From Kribbella aluminosa (lineage in GTDB: Bacteria > Actinomycetota > Actinomycetes > Propionibacteriales > Kribbellaceae): DNA of 64,000 bases. Within the stretch, counting starts at the first letter, position 1, and every line of letters starts with the position of its first letter. The stretch spans positions 3,782,001 to 3,846,000 of the forward strand of contig NZ_JAGINT010000001.1 of the NCBI RefSeq assembly GCF_017876295.1, given 5' to 3'. This document shows, in pieces, positions 1 to 8,078 of this stretch. Made by a program: the position numbers and the translations under genes. The notes under the pieces were generated by a model. It made no database searches, was not told the origin of the DNA, and saw only the letters and a list, made by a program, of their open reading frames with translations.

Positions 1-217
1 AGTGGACCGTGATGGTGGTGGCGCCGGCGCCGATCGGCCGGATGAGGCCGTCGACGACTGCCGCGACGGCCGGGCCGGCGACGGTGAAGCACAGTCGGCC
101 CGCCGGGACCAGGTGGCGGGTCCCGGCGGTGTCATAGCGGTACAGCCTGATCGGCTCGCTCCCGCCGCGGCCGGTGGAGGACAATTCGCCGGTCTGCAGG
201 AATGCTTCGCCCTGCAC
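1..217 (-). CDS. Hypothetical protein, partial (runs off left end)
   Basis: An open frame with strong G/C bias at third codon positions runs leftward out of the window, so only the first roughly 72 codons are visible from a possible GTG at 215-217; the frame is open further upstream, so the start is uncertain. The peptide contains a stretch reading LVPAGRLCFTVAGPAVAAVV followed by GAGATTITVH, which recalls Ig-like strands of secreted or glycosidase proteins, but I cannot assign a family. It belongs to the leftmost element or to its chromosomal flank. Confidence 0.35.
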   Translation of the reverse strand, partial: MQGEAFLQTGELSSTGRGGSEPIRLYRYDTAGTRHLVPAGRLCFTVAGPAVAAVVDGLIRPIGAGATTITVH

Positions 218-254
218 TCGCGGGACGGATGCGGAGTATCGGAAGAACGGTCGA

Positions 255-527
255 TCAGGCCGGCCGGTCGGCGTCGAGCCAGCGCACGACGGTGGAGCCG
301 TTGTGGCCGTGTACTGCAAGGAGGGCATCGAGGCCGTAGCCCCAGACGACCGTGGTGGCCCACTTTCCGCGCCATCGCAGCGCCACGGCTCCGTCCGACC
401 ACTCGACTCCCTCGGCGACGTCGCCGGTGCCGCTGACTCCGCTGACATCAACGGCGCGGCGGAGCACGAACCGGCGTGGGTCCGCGATGCGGCTGGTCGA
501 GTGGTCGAGCTGTGCATCGACTTCCAT
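255..527 (-). CDS. Small actinobacterial hypothetical protein (about 90 aa)
   Basis: The frame encodes about 90 residues from an ATG at 525-527, preceded by AAGGGGAA as a plausible ribosome site. The body has FVLRRAVDVSGVSGTGDVAEGVEWSDGAVALRWRG split over a short beta-rich stretch and ends with HGHNGSTVVRWLD. This layout (GVSGTG, AEGV, DG.VALRW, HGH) matches a small hypothetical protein that I know from mobile regions and phages of Streptomyces and relatives; its function is unknown. A longer frame upstream of the chosen ATG lacks a good ribosome site. It fits the accessory character of the region. Confidence 0.6.
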   Translation of the reverse strand: MEVDAQLDHSTSRIADPRRFVLRRAVDVSGVSGTGDVAEGVEWSDGAVALRWRGKWATTVVWGYGLDALLAVHGHNGSTVVRWLDADRPA

Positions 528-807
528 TGGAGTTCCCCTTCGAGGTCCTTGATCCCCATCAAAGAACGCGCGACTGCGGAACGTAAGGAAGAAGTTGCTA
601 CCTCGCTGAACGTGAACCGGAAATCTCCGGGCGGAACGCTGTCGGCCGGTGACTCGCCGTACATATCGTTGGACTGTGGAGGCCAACCAGATCCTGCATC
701 AACTCGATGCTTCAAGACTTCGGCAGCACACTGCAGATCGCTGCACCATCGAGCGACCCGGCAACCGCCTGGGATCATTACGCACACGACTCGCTGAGGA
801 AGCTTCT

Positions 808-1365
808 GTGACCCCTGACGGTATTGCACTGCGCCACTCCACCGTGATCGACGACGTGTGGAGCACGTTGATCGAGGTGTATGCCGACGTGCGTGCGGAT
901 CAACTTCACCTTCCGAACTATTCGGTTGAGCGGTTCGGAGAACAGCTTGCCCGGCACGGATCCGATCCCGGCTGGGAGGTTGTCATCGGCTACGACGCGG
1001 CACAGCCGGTGGGATTTGCGTACGCGAACACGCTCACGCCCGACGACCGCTGGTGGCGCCGGATGACCACCCCGCTTCCCGACGGATGCACCCAAACGTC
1101 GACCGTCGCGATGAAAGAGATCATGCTGCGCAAGCCTTGGCGGGGTCAGGGAATCGCCCTGCTGATCCACGACGAACTTCTCCGCGATCGCCCCGAGGAG
1201 CAGGTGTCGTTACTGGTCAATGCCTTGAACGGCGACGGGAAGGTCAAGGCGCTGTACGAGTCGTGGGGTTACGAGCCGATCAGCACCCAGCGGCCGTCGG
1301 TCGACGGCCCGGTCCTGACCGCCATGCTCCGGCGAACCCACCCTGGGCCCGAAGACATTGAGTAG
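808..1365 (+). CDS. GNAT family N-acetyltransferase
   Basis: A 185-residue protein of the GNAT fold, predicted to transfer an acetyl group from acetyl-CoA to an amine; the substrate is unknown. The acetyl-CoA loop is visible as PWRGQGIALLIHDELL (around residues 110-125), and YESWGYEPI near the end is the usual last strand and helix. The GTG start at 808 is chosen because GAGGAAG lies seven bases upstream; the frame is open further upstream but without family similarity. It stands alone between a small hypothetical gene and the first recombinase module, so it is probably cargo of the leftmost element. Confidence 0.8.
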   Translation: MTPDGIALRHSTVIDDVWSTLIEVYADVRADQLHLPNYSVERFGEQLARHGSDPGWEVVIGYDAAQPVGFAYANTLTPDDRWWRRMTTPLPDGCTQTSTVAMKEIMLRKPWRGQGIALLIHDELLRDRPEEQVSLLVNALNGDGKVKALYESWGYEPISTQRPSVDGPVLTAMLRRTHPGPEDIE

Positions 1366-1412
1366 CGTTGAGAAGCTTTGGTTACTGTGCGTAGTTCATG
1401 CGTTGAGCAGGC

Positions 1413-1592
1413 ATGGAGAAGCCAGATGTGGACGGTGTAGGTGAGGATCCGCAGATTCGGGTGAGGCTGCCGGGCAGGTCGCCGGTGCTCTATCCACAGG
1501 CTGCCCGTGTGTTGCGCCGGATCGTTCTTCGACTGGCACGGTCGAAGCGCAGGAACGGTGGCGATTCCCGGCCGGAGGAGAGGGCATGTTGA
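1413..1592 (+). CDS. Short conserved ORF coupled to recombinase copy 1
   Basis: A 59-codon ORF whose stop (1590-1592) overlaps the ATG of the recombinase (1586). The central segment PVLYPQAARVLRRIVLRLA recurs almost unchanged upstream of the other two recombinases (5867-6057 and 14046-14231), while the flanks vary. The C-terminal third is basic (RSKRR). Conservation of a core peptide and of the overlapping stop/start in three diverged modules argues that it is translated and coupled to the recombinase. No known family is recognised. A recombination directionality factor or a recombinase cofactor is a reasonable guess, without direct evidence. Confidence 0.6.
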   Translation: MEKPDVDGVGEDPQIRVRLPGRSPVLYPQAARVLRRIVLRLARSKRRNGGDSRPEERAC

Positions 1593-3347
1593 GCGGCGAC
1601 GAGTGGGCGACGCTGGACGAGCTGCTGGGTTTGGAGGCTCTGGCAGCCGGTCCGGTTGGTGGGGACGGAGTCGGGCGGCTGGCGTTCTATGGACGGTGTT
1701 CGACTGAGGACAACCAGGATCCGCGGACCTCGCTGGCGTGGCAGTTGGGGGAGGCGACTCGATTCGTTGAGCCACTCGGCGGCGAGATCGTGGAGCAGTT
1801 CTTCGACATCGGACAGTCTCGGTCGCTTCCCTGGGAACGCCGCACCGAGGCCGGCAGATTGCTGCAGGAATTGAAGAACCCGCAGCGTAGCTGGGACGGG
1901 TTAGTCGTCGGCGAGGCGACCCGTTGCTGGTACAGCAATCAGTTCAGTCTGACGTGGCCCAAGTTCCATCGGTACGGCGTCGCGCTGTGGATCCCGAGTC
2001 TCGGTGGGCAGTTCGATCCCGAGAACACCGTGCACGACATGGCAATGACGATCACGGGCGGATTGTCGAAGTCAGAACGGCAGTATGTACAGCGCCGGGT
2101 TCGGGCTGCGATGGCGGCGCAGGTTGTGATGGACGGGCGGTACCAGGACGGTCGAGCGCCGTACGGATATGTGGTCGTCGACGCCGGGCCGCATCCGAAT
2201 CCACGTAAGGCGCAAGAGGGCTACCGACTTCGGGTGCTCGCCGTCGACGAGGAAGCGGCGGCGGTTGTCGAGCGAATCTTCGAGCTCTATCGCGGTGGGC
2301 TGGGGCTGAAGTCGATAGCCGAGACGCTGAACGTCGAAGGTGTGCCTTGTCCGTCGGCTCATACGCCTCAGCAGAACCGGCATCGGAGAGGCGACGGCTG
2401 GTAGCACGGCACGGTGAAGGCGATCCTTGAGAATCCGCGGTACACGGGTTCGCCATCTACGGCCGGTGGCGGAAGGTCGAGGAGCTGCTCGATCCCGACG
2501 ATGTGGCGGCGGGACACGTTGTGCGGTTCCGGCGTTCGCCGCAGTCGAAGATCGTACGGTCGCGTGAGCCGGCGCACCCCGCGATTGTGCCGGTGGACGT
2601 CTTCACACGGGTTCAGTTGGAGATCCGTGCGCGTCGAGGCGCGGACATGGCGGCGCGGGCGTCCCAGCCCCGGACGCGGGTCGGGCAGAGGGCGGCGTAC
2701 CTCTTCAGAGGAACGATTTGCTGTGCGACGTGTGGGCGGAAGATGGAGGCGCTCGGCGCAAGCATGCGGTGTTCTACAGGTGTGCGGCGAGGACTCTGAT
2801 CCCGGAATCGAGCGCAGCCTTCGGCCATCCACCTACCGTTTATGTCCGGGAGGATCAGCTCTCCCACGGCGTGAACGAATGGATCGCGGGCCTCTTCAGC
2901 CCCGACAATCTTGATGAGACTGTTGCGGTCCTCGTGGGCGCCGACGACCTCGAGGATCCTACGGAGGCGACGGAGCGAGCCTTCCGGAAACGGATTGCTG
3001 CAGCGGAAGCAAGTATGAATCGCCTCCAGCGGGCGCTGGAGGCTGGTTGGGATCCCGAGACGCTCACTGGCCAGTACAACGCGGCCGTGGCCGAGAAGAA
3101 GGCGGCTCTGGCGGGACTTGATGCGCTGGAGCCTGCCGAGCGTCTGAGCCCTGCGGATATCCGCGCGATGCTCGACGAGCTCGGCGCCATGAAGACGGTG
3201 TTGGATCACGCGGATCTGGCCGAGCTGTATGGCACCCTGGCCTTGGGAGTGTCCTATAACCACAAGACGCGGGTGGCTGATGTTTCCATCAATCCAACTC
3301 CGCGTGTGGTTAGCCTGCGGGTGTCCGAGGGCAGACACGTACCTTAA
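1586..3347 (+). pseudogene. Large serine recombinase, copy 1 (disrupted)
   Basis: A site-specific serine recombinase. The resolvase-like catalytic domain begins at LAFYGRCSTEDNQD, where the serine after RC is the expected nucleophile. A recombinase domain follows (GRAPYGYVVVDAG...), then a zinc-ribbon segment (CCATCGRKME...FYRCAAR) and a coiled-coil C-terminus (RLQRALEAGWDPETLTGQYN). The gene is broken: TAG at 2402-2404 replaces a glutamine codon present in copy 3, one base is missing near 2450, and the frame shifts again near 2760. The last codons overlap the attachment-like site at 3321. Only about 270 residues can be made from the first frame, so the protein is probably inactive. Confidence 0.85.
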
Positions 3348-3363
3348 CCACACGCCTCGACCT
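3321..3363. other. attP-like attachment site between elements 1 and 2
   Basis: This 43-base segment matches 7793-7835 at all but one position (C3349 versus G7821). Its first 11 bases, GTGTCCGAGGG, are identical to the 3' end region of the tRNA-Leu gene at 15973-15983. The start carries a short dyad, GTGTC and GACAC separated by eight bases. To its left lies recombinase coding sequence, as at the tRNA junction; to its right lies a non-tRNA arm. A recombinase arm, core and second element arm is the arrangement expected where two tandemly integrated elements meet. Confidence 0.65.
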
Positions 3364-3687
3364 CCGCTCCGATAACGATGCGGCCGGCCGGACCCCGTAA
3401 CCGCTGATTCCATCTGAGGCTGATCAGGGTGTCTTGATAGAGACCGAAACTCGTCCTCGTAGAGGGTTCAGGAACGGCCTCGTACACATCGGTTCGTGTC
3501 GATCACCATCCTCTCGCTTTGATTGAGGTGCGCAAGATGTGTGTCAGCGTTCGACCTCGTCGTTTGGCGCAACAGGCGCGTGGGTGTCGTGGCTGGCCAG
3601 TCGTCGCTGCTGTTGGAGCGCGAGGACCGCGCCGCTGGCGGTAGTTCGCTTGCGCTGGATCCTGGGCGTTCGAGGGCGGGATGAATA
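3364..3687. other. Non-coding interval at the left end of element 2
   Basis: No convincing gene is seen. The first 50 or so bases remain similar to the segment after the second attachment-like site (both contain GCCGGCC followed by ACCCC and TAAC), so the shared element end probably extends to about 3415. A minus-strand frame entering from the next gene reads to 3544 but appears to be antisense shadow. Confidence 0.4.
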
Positions 3688-4614
3688 TTGGTGACGTGCC
3701 ATGCTGGTGGGGTGGAGGATGGGCTGATCGCGGAGCTTCGGTTGCCGTCGCCGGTTGTCGAGATCGGCGATGACCGGTTGAGGGCTGCGGGGGTGCGGGT
3801 TCTGCTGAAGCGAGACGATCTGATTCATCCGGAAGTGCCTGGCAACAAGTGGCGGAAGTTGAAGTACAACGTCGCGACTGCTCGGGAGCTGGGGTTCGAG
3901 ACTCTGCTGACGTTCGGTGGGGCGTATTCGAATCACATCAGGGCGACTGCTGCGGTTGGGGCGTACTGCGGTTTCAGAACGATCGGCGTGATCCGGGGTG
4001 AAGAGCATCTGCCGCTCAACTCGTCACTTCAATACGCCGTCTCGCGCGGTATGCGGCTGATGTACATCGACCGGACGACATACCGGGCGAAGACCACGGA
4101 TGTTGTGATCGAGGCGCTGCATGAGGAGTTTGGCGACTTCTATCTGATTCCCGAGGGCGGTAGCAATGCCGACGCGGTCCGGGGATGTGCAGAGTTGGCG
4201 GCGGAGCTGGATGCGTCGGTCGACGTTGTGTTCTGTGCGGTCGGCACCGGCGGGACGCTCGCAGGTGTGGCTGCCGGTTTGCGGACGGATCAGGTCGTGA
4301 TCGGCGTTCCGGTCTTGAAGGGTGGCGCGTTCCTTGAGGGCGACATCGTTGGGCTGCAAGGGCAGGTGTACGGCGAACGAACCGGATCGTGGCGGCTTGA
4401 ATGCGATTACCACTTTGGCGGCTACGCGAAGCGGACGGGTGAGCTTGGTGAGTTCATCGACGACTTCGAGGGGCGGCACGGTCTACGGCTGGACTGGGTG
4501 TACGAGGCGAAGATGATGTACGCGCTGTTCGACCAGGTCGCTCGCAACGCCTTTCCTCGAGGTACGACCGTCGTGGCCTTGATCAGCGGATCCGGCCAAG
4601 TTCCAGAAATTTGA
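3688..4614 (+). CDS. PLP-dependent ACC deaminase / D-cysteine desulfhydrase family protein
   Basis: A fold-type II pyridoxal-phosphate enzyme of about 300 residues. The family either opens 1-aminocyclopropane-1-carboxylate to 2-oxobutyrate and ammonia or releases sulfide from D-cysteine; sequence alone does not separate these. RDDLIHPEVPGNKWRKLKYN holds the PLP lysine (in GNK), TFGGAYSNHIRATAAVG is the substrate-contact segment, and the glycine-rich phosphate-binding turn is AVGTGGTLAG. Start choice is uncertain: TTG 3688, GTG 3691 and GTG 3712 are all in frame. It is cargo of element 2 and is followed, convergently, by an HTH gene only two bases away. Whether it is functional in the host is unknown, but the frame is intact. 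Confidence 0.85.
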   Translation: MVTCHAGGVEDGLIAELRLPSPVVEIGDDRLRAAGVRVLLKRDDLIHPEVPGNKWRKLKYNVATARELGFETLLTFGGAYSNHIRATAAVGAYCGFRTIGVIRGEEHLPLNSSLQYAVSRGMRLMYIDRTTYRAKTTDVVIEALHEEFGDFYLIPEGGSNADAVRGCAELAAELDASVDVVFCAVGTGGTLAGVAAGLRTDQVVIGVPVLKGGAFLEGDIVGLQGQVYGERTGSWRLECDYHFGGYAKRTGELGEFIDDFEGRHGLRLDWVYEAKMMYALFDQVARNAFPRGTTVVALISGSGQVPEI

Positions 4615-4616
4615 GG

Positions 4617-5372
4617 TCAGATCTCCAGCCACTCGAGGTGCCAGTCGCCTGAGTTGACGTTGAAGTTCTTGCCGAAGCCGAGCCAGCGGCCGTTCATGCC
4701 TCGGGCTTGTGGGCTGACGACGAGTTGGATGGTTCCGTGGTAGACGGCACCGCGGTAGTAGCCGGTGGGTGCTGTCCGTTCTTTCCAGGTTCCGGTGGCG
4801 ATCGCTCTGCTGACTGACAGGTCGAGCGTTAGTCGTGACTCGCCTTCCGCGGGATTGTTGGTGCCGTGGAGCCGTCCGCCGGTGTGGTTGAGGCGGATGG
4901 TGTGTTCGCCTTGCAGGTTGGCGTCGCGGCCGGAGGAGAAGTAGCTGTACCGCGAGAGCCAGAGTCCGTTGAGGTCGCCGCTTGTGGCTCGCGCTGTGTC
5001 GAGGTTCGAGTAGTCGGCCAGATCGATGACGAGGTCGGCGACGGAGCACTGGTAGAGCTCGGCCAGGCGGGCGAGGACGTCGAGAGATGGGGCGTAGCCG
5101 GTCGGTGCCGGCCACTGCTCCCAGTAGGAGAAGTTCTTGAAGGTCTTCGGGTCGTCCGGCCAGTGATGGTTCCAATGGTCGGCTGCGTCGCGCTGGCTCC
5201 AGTCGTGGGCGAGGCGGAACGCCACTCGGGGGTTCACGCCGTACCGGTCGGCGAAGGCGTCGGCGATCTCTACCCAGGTTGATCCCTGGGTGCGCAGTTC
5301 GATGGCCCAGCCTCGTCGCTGCTGGCGCAGACTGCTCGCCCTGGCGGGACGGGCGCCAGCGTTGATGCTCAT
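4617..5372 (-). CDS. Helix-turn-helix protein with a beta-rich C-terminal domain
   Basis: A 251-residue protein. Residues 20-60 hold a helix-turn-helix (GWAIELRTQGSTWVEIADAF then ADRYGVNPRVAFRLAHDWSQ), and a second helical part with LDVLARLAELYQCSVADLV resembles the end of an XRE-type domain. The C-terminal half is beta-rich with many aromatic residues (LWLSRYSYFSSGRD, GYYRGAVYHGTIQLVV, GKNFNVNSGDWHLEWLEI), like the sensor half of a family of actinobacterial HTH proteins of unknown ligand. The ATG is at 5370-5372. It is transcribed divergently from the short genes at 5494-5747, which suggests a small regulatory unit carried by element 2. Confidence 0.75.
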   Translation of the reverse strand: MSINAGARPARASSLRQQRRGWAIELRTQGSTWVEIADAFADRYGVNPRVAFRLAHDWSQRDAADHWNHHWPDDPKTFKNFSYWEQWPAPTGYAPSLDVLARLAELYQCSVADLVIDLADYSNLDTARATSGDLNGLWLSRYSYFSSGRDANLQGEHTIRLNHTGGRLHGTNNPAEGESRLTLDLSVSRAIATGTWKERTAPTGYYRGAVYHGTIQLVVSPQARGMNGRWLGFGKNFNVNSGDWHLEWLEI

Positions 5373-5493
5373 GTGTCCTATGGTGGCATGACCTCCCCGT
5401 TGTGCGGGGAGTTTTGGGGTGAATGGTCACTGGCTGTCTCGGTGGTTCCTACGCGCTGCTGGCGGCAGATTCGGGGCACGGTCAGGGCGGCGG

Positions 5494-5595
5494 GTGAGCC
5501 CCGAGCGTGCGCCGGGTGGTGTGCGGTTCTCCTGCCCCGTCGCCCTGGCCGATCCAAGCGGTGGCTGTGATCGGAGGACGGGAAAGTGGATCTGA
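5494..5595 (+). CDS. Possible 33-aa leader ORF
   Basis: A GTG-started frame encodes about 33 residues with FSCPVALADPSGGCD in the middle and ends inside the start of the 53-codon gene at 5586. The overlap could couple the two, but no family is recognised and the frame could be chance. Confidence 0.25.
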   Translation: MSPERAPGGVRFSCPVALADPSGGCDRRTGKWI

Positions 5596-5747
5596 CCAGG
5601 CAGAGCGGACGCGAATGGCCGGTGCTCCGTTCGGCGCAAGAACTGGACTGCGACGGGCGGAATCCCCGCACGGATGAACCGTGCTTCCTTGGCTATCACC
5701 AGGGTCCGCATCGGGACGCGATTGGCGAGGAGTGGCTCGACGACTGA
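5586..5747 (+). CDS. Small conserved hypothetical protein (53 aa)
   Basis: A GTG-started frame of 53 codons preceded by GGAGGACGGGAAA. The product contains WPVLRSAQELDCDGRNPR, then TDEPCFLGYHQGPHRDAIG and a C-terminal EEWLDD. This pattern (two cysteines, GYH.G.HRD, acidic WLDD end) is one I associate with a small protein encoded next to HTH regulators in Streptomyces-like genomes; the function is unknown. It is divergent from the HTH gene at 4617-5372. It is easily missed because of its length. Confidence 0.55.
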   Translation: MDLTRQSGREWPVLRSAQELDCDGRNPRTDEPCFLGYHQGPHRDAIGEEWLDD

Positions 5748-5806
5748 CCCGCGTGGGACAACCCGCTGACGTTGCGAAGCGTTGAGGACTGTGCATAGCT
5801 CATGCG

Positions 5807-5866
5807 TTGAACACGACCGAGATCGCCGGCGAACTGACCGCGGCGACAGGCCGGCCGATCGAGTAC
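5807..5866 (+). pseudogene. Fragment of an NmrA/SDR-like NAD(P)-binding gene
   Basis: Twenty codons read TTEIAGELTAATGRPIEYM, which matches the segment of NmrA-type NAD(P)-binding proteins that precedes the C-terminal substrate domain (AEIA..LTAATGRPI.Y). It is fused in frame to the start of the short ORF of recombinase module 2. The corresponding spot in module 1 lacks these bases, although the flanking motif TCATGCGTTGA and the ATGGAGAAG start are shared. It looks like a small insertion or illegitimate junction. Confidence 0.4.
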
Positions 5867-6057
5867 ATGGAGAAGTCAGATGCGGACGGTGTAGGTGAGG
5901 ATTCCGGGAATGGGCCGCGCGTCCGGGTGAGGATGCCGAGCAGGCGCCGGCGCTCTATCCGCAGGCAGCTCGTGTGCTGCACCGGATTGTTGTGCGACTG
6001 ACATGGGCGAGGCGCGGAACCGGCGCTGCGTTGCAGTCGGGGGAGGAGGCATCATGA
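5867..6057 (+). pseudogene. Short coupled ORF of recombinase module 2 (frameshifted)
   Basis: The first 22 codons parallel the module 1 ORF (MEKSDADGVGEDS...RVRVRMPS). The frame then shifts by one base near 5940, after which the conserved core resumes as PALYPQAARVLHRIVVRL and ends with ATGA overlapping the recombinase start at 6054. The 191-base length is not a multiple of three, confirming the shift relative to the intact copies at 1413-1592 and 14046-14231. Confidence 0.55.
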
Positions 6058-7866
6058 GCGGCGACGGCCTCGATCCGTGGGCGACCCTCGACGACCTGCT
6101 GGGCACAGAGGCGTTGCCTCACCACCCGACGGCCAGTGGCGTTGGACGACTGGCGTTCTACGGGCGGTGCTCGACCGAGGACAATCAGGATCCGAAGACG
6201 TCCAAGGCTTGGCAGATGGGGGAGGCGACGCGGTTCGTCGAGCCGCTTGGTGGCGTGGTGGTGGAGGAGTTCTTCGACATCGGGCAGTCGCGTTCGTTGC
6301 CGTGGGAACGACGGGACGAGGCCAATCGTGGGTTGCAGGCCTTGGAGAATCCCAATCGCGGATGGGACGGACTGGTTGTCGGTGAAGCGACTCGGTGCTG
6401 CTTCGGCAACCAGTTCAGCCTGACGTGGCCGAAGTTCGATCGGTACGGCGTATCGCTCTGGATCCCGAGTCTCGGTGGATGATTCGATGCCGAGAACACC
6501 GTGCACGACATGGCTATGACGATCACGGGCGGTCTGTCGAAGTCGGAACGGCAGCATGTGCAGCGTCGACTTCGAGCCGCAATGGCAGCTCAGGTCGTGA
6601 TCGACGGCAAGCATCAGGACGGACGCGCGCCATACGGCTATCAGGTCATCGACGCAGGACCACACCCGAACCCGCGGAAGGCGCAGGAGGGCTACCGGCT
6701 GCGAGTCCTCGCCGTCGACGAGGTGGCGGCTCCAGTCGTCGAACGGATCTTCGCGCTGTACCTCGAAGGTGTCGGTCACAAGGGCATTGCCCAATTGCTG
6801 AATGCCCAGCACATCCCATGTCCGGCTGCTCACACTCCTCATCAGAACCGACATCGCGCAGGCGACGGCTGGCAGGGATCGACAGTCAGGGAGATCCTGT
6901 GCAATCCGCGCTACACGGGGTATGCGATCTACGGCAGGTGCCAGAAAGTCGAGGAACTGCTTGACCCGGATGACGTCGCGGCGGGCCACGTCGTCAGGTA
7001 CAAGCGTTCGTCGGCGTCGAAGATCGTGCGACCCTGCCCATCCGGCGATCGTGTCGGTCGAGGACTTCACGCGAGTGCAGCTGGAGATGTCCGCGCGGGC
7101 TGGAGCGAATATGTCCGAGCGAGCGCGAGTAACAAGGACCCGCGTCGCGTCGTCGCACACCTACGTGCTGCGTAGGCGGATCCACTGCACGATCTGCGGG
7201 CGACGGATGGAGGGCTCGCACCGATCGCAGGCGACGTTCTACCGCTGTCGGGCCCGAAGCCTGGCTCCCGAGTCACCCGCGCTGCAGGACCATCCGGCGA
7301 ACGTCTATCTGCGCGAGGACCACCTGACAGTCAAGATCAACTCGTGGATCGCCCGGTTGTTCGCCCCGGCGCACATCCGGCGCACTGTGGAGGAGTTGGC
7401 CGACGCCGACGAGCTGGCTGGCAGGATTGAGACCCAAGCGCAATCATTCCGGCGCTGCATCGCGGCCGCGGAGTCGACGATGGAGCGCCTGCGGCGGGCG
7501 ATCGAGGTGGGCTGGGATCCGGAAACCCTCACCGAGCAATACAACGCGGCAGCGGCCGACAAGCGAGCTGCGGAAGTCGGTCTGAAGGTTGTCGATCCAG
7601 TGCCTCAACTGACCGCAGACGACATCCGCACGATGGTCACGCAGCTTGGTGACATGGCGAAGGCACTGGATCTCGCGGACCGCCACGATTTTGCCGAGCT
7701 GTACGAAGCCTTGGGCCTGACGATTGCTTATGACCACCGACTGCAGGTCGCGGAAGTATCGATTACTCCTGCCCTGCGTGGAGTTAAGAAGTGTGTCCGA
7801 GGGCAGACACGTACCTTAACGACACGCCTCGACCTAGCCTTCGATCCAGCCGGCCGAACCCCCTAA
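6054..7866 (+). pseudogene. Large serine recombinase, copy 2 (disrupted)
   Basis: A homologue of the recombinases at 1586 and 14224. It has the catalytic segment LAFYGRCSTEDNQD, then SLTWPKFDRYGVSLWIPSLGG, a recombinase domain (GRAPYGYQVIDAGPHPNPRK), a zinc-ribbon region (CTICGRRMEG...FYRCRAR) and the coiled coil RLRRAIEVGWDPETLTEQYN. TGA at 6480-6482 stands where the others have CAG or CGG, and the frame shifts near 7035 (between KIVR and AHPAIVSVEDF). The C-terminus runs through the attachment-like site at 7793 in the same phase as copy 3 (CVRG), then continues for 20 more codons. The start ATG is overlapped by the upstream short ORF (ATGA). Confidence 0.85.
7793..7835. other. attP-like attachment site between elements 2 and 3
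   Basis: Forty-two of 43 bases equal the site at 3321-3363, including the core GTGTCCGAGGG shared with the tRNA-Leu 3' end and the GTGTC/GACAC dyad. The left side is the 3' end of recombinase copy 2; similarity to the other site continues to about 7890. This is read as the junction made when element 3 entered next to element 2. Confidence 0.65.
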
Positions 7867-8042
7867 CGGTTGATATGCCGCCGAGGCCATGCGTCGTCTG
7901 TCGATGATGAGCGAAAGCTCTTACTGGCAAGAGGTTCGTGGTTGGCCTCGGCCGGGCACGGCCGCCGGGGCTGGAAGGCAGCAGCGAGTTGGTGGCGGTG
8001 CGCCTCGCGGACCGGGAGCTCATGAGCGACTTGGTACGCACT

Positions 8043-8078
8043 TGACCGATACTGTTCCTGTGTTTAGTCTGCTGAACA
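8043..8078 (+). promoter_or_regulatory. Leaderless promoter and near-palindromic operator of the TetR operon
   Basis: TTGACC (8043-8048) and TAGTCT (8065-8070) are 16 bases apart, and the ATG lies seven bases after the -10 box, so the mRNA is probably leaderless. An 18-base near-palindrome, TGTTTAG then CTGAACA with a four-base centre (8061-8078), covers the -10 box and start point. This position suits autorepression by the TetR protein. It is inferred from sequence symmetry only. Confidence 0.5.

Noticed and set aside
2-436. Plus-strand frame at the left end
   Set aside because: Arg/Gly-rich and without family similarity; the minus-strand frames 1-217 and 255-527 have better codon bias and protein-like sequence.
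3544-4008. Minus-strand frame over the start of the PLP enzyme gene
   Set aside because: Mostly antisense to a well-recognised gene; the short non-overlapping tail has no start and no similarity that I can name.
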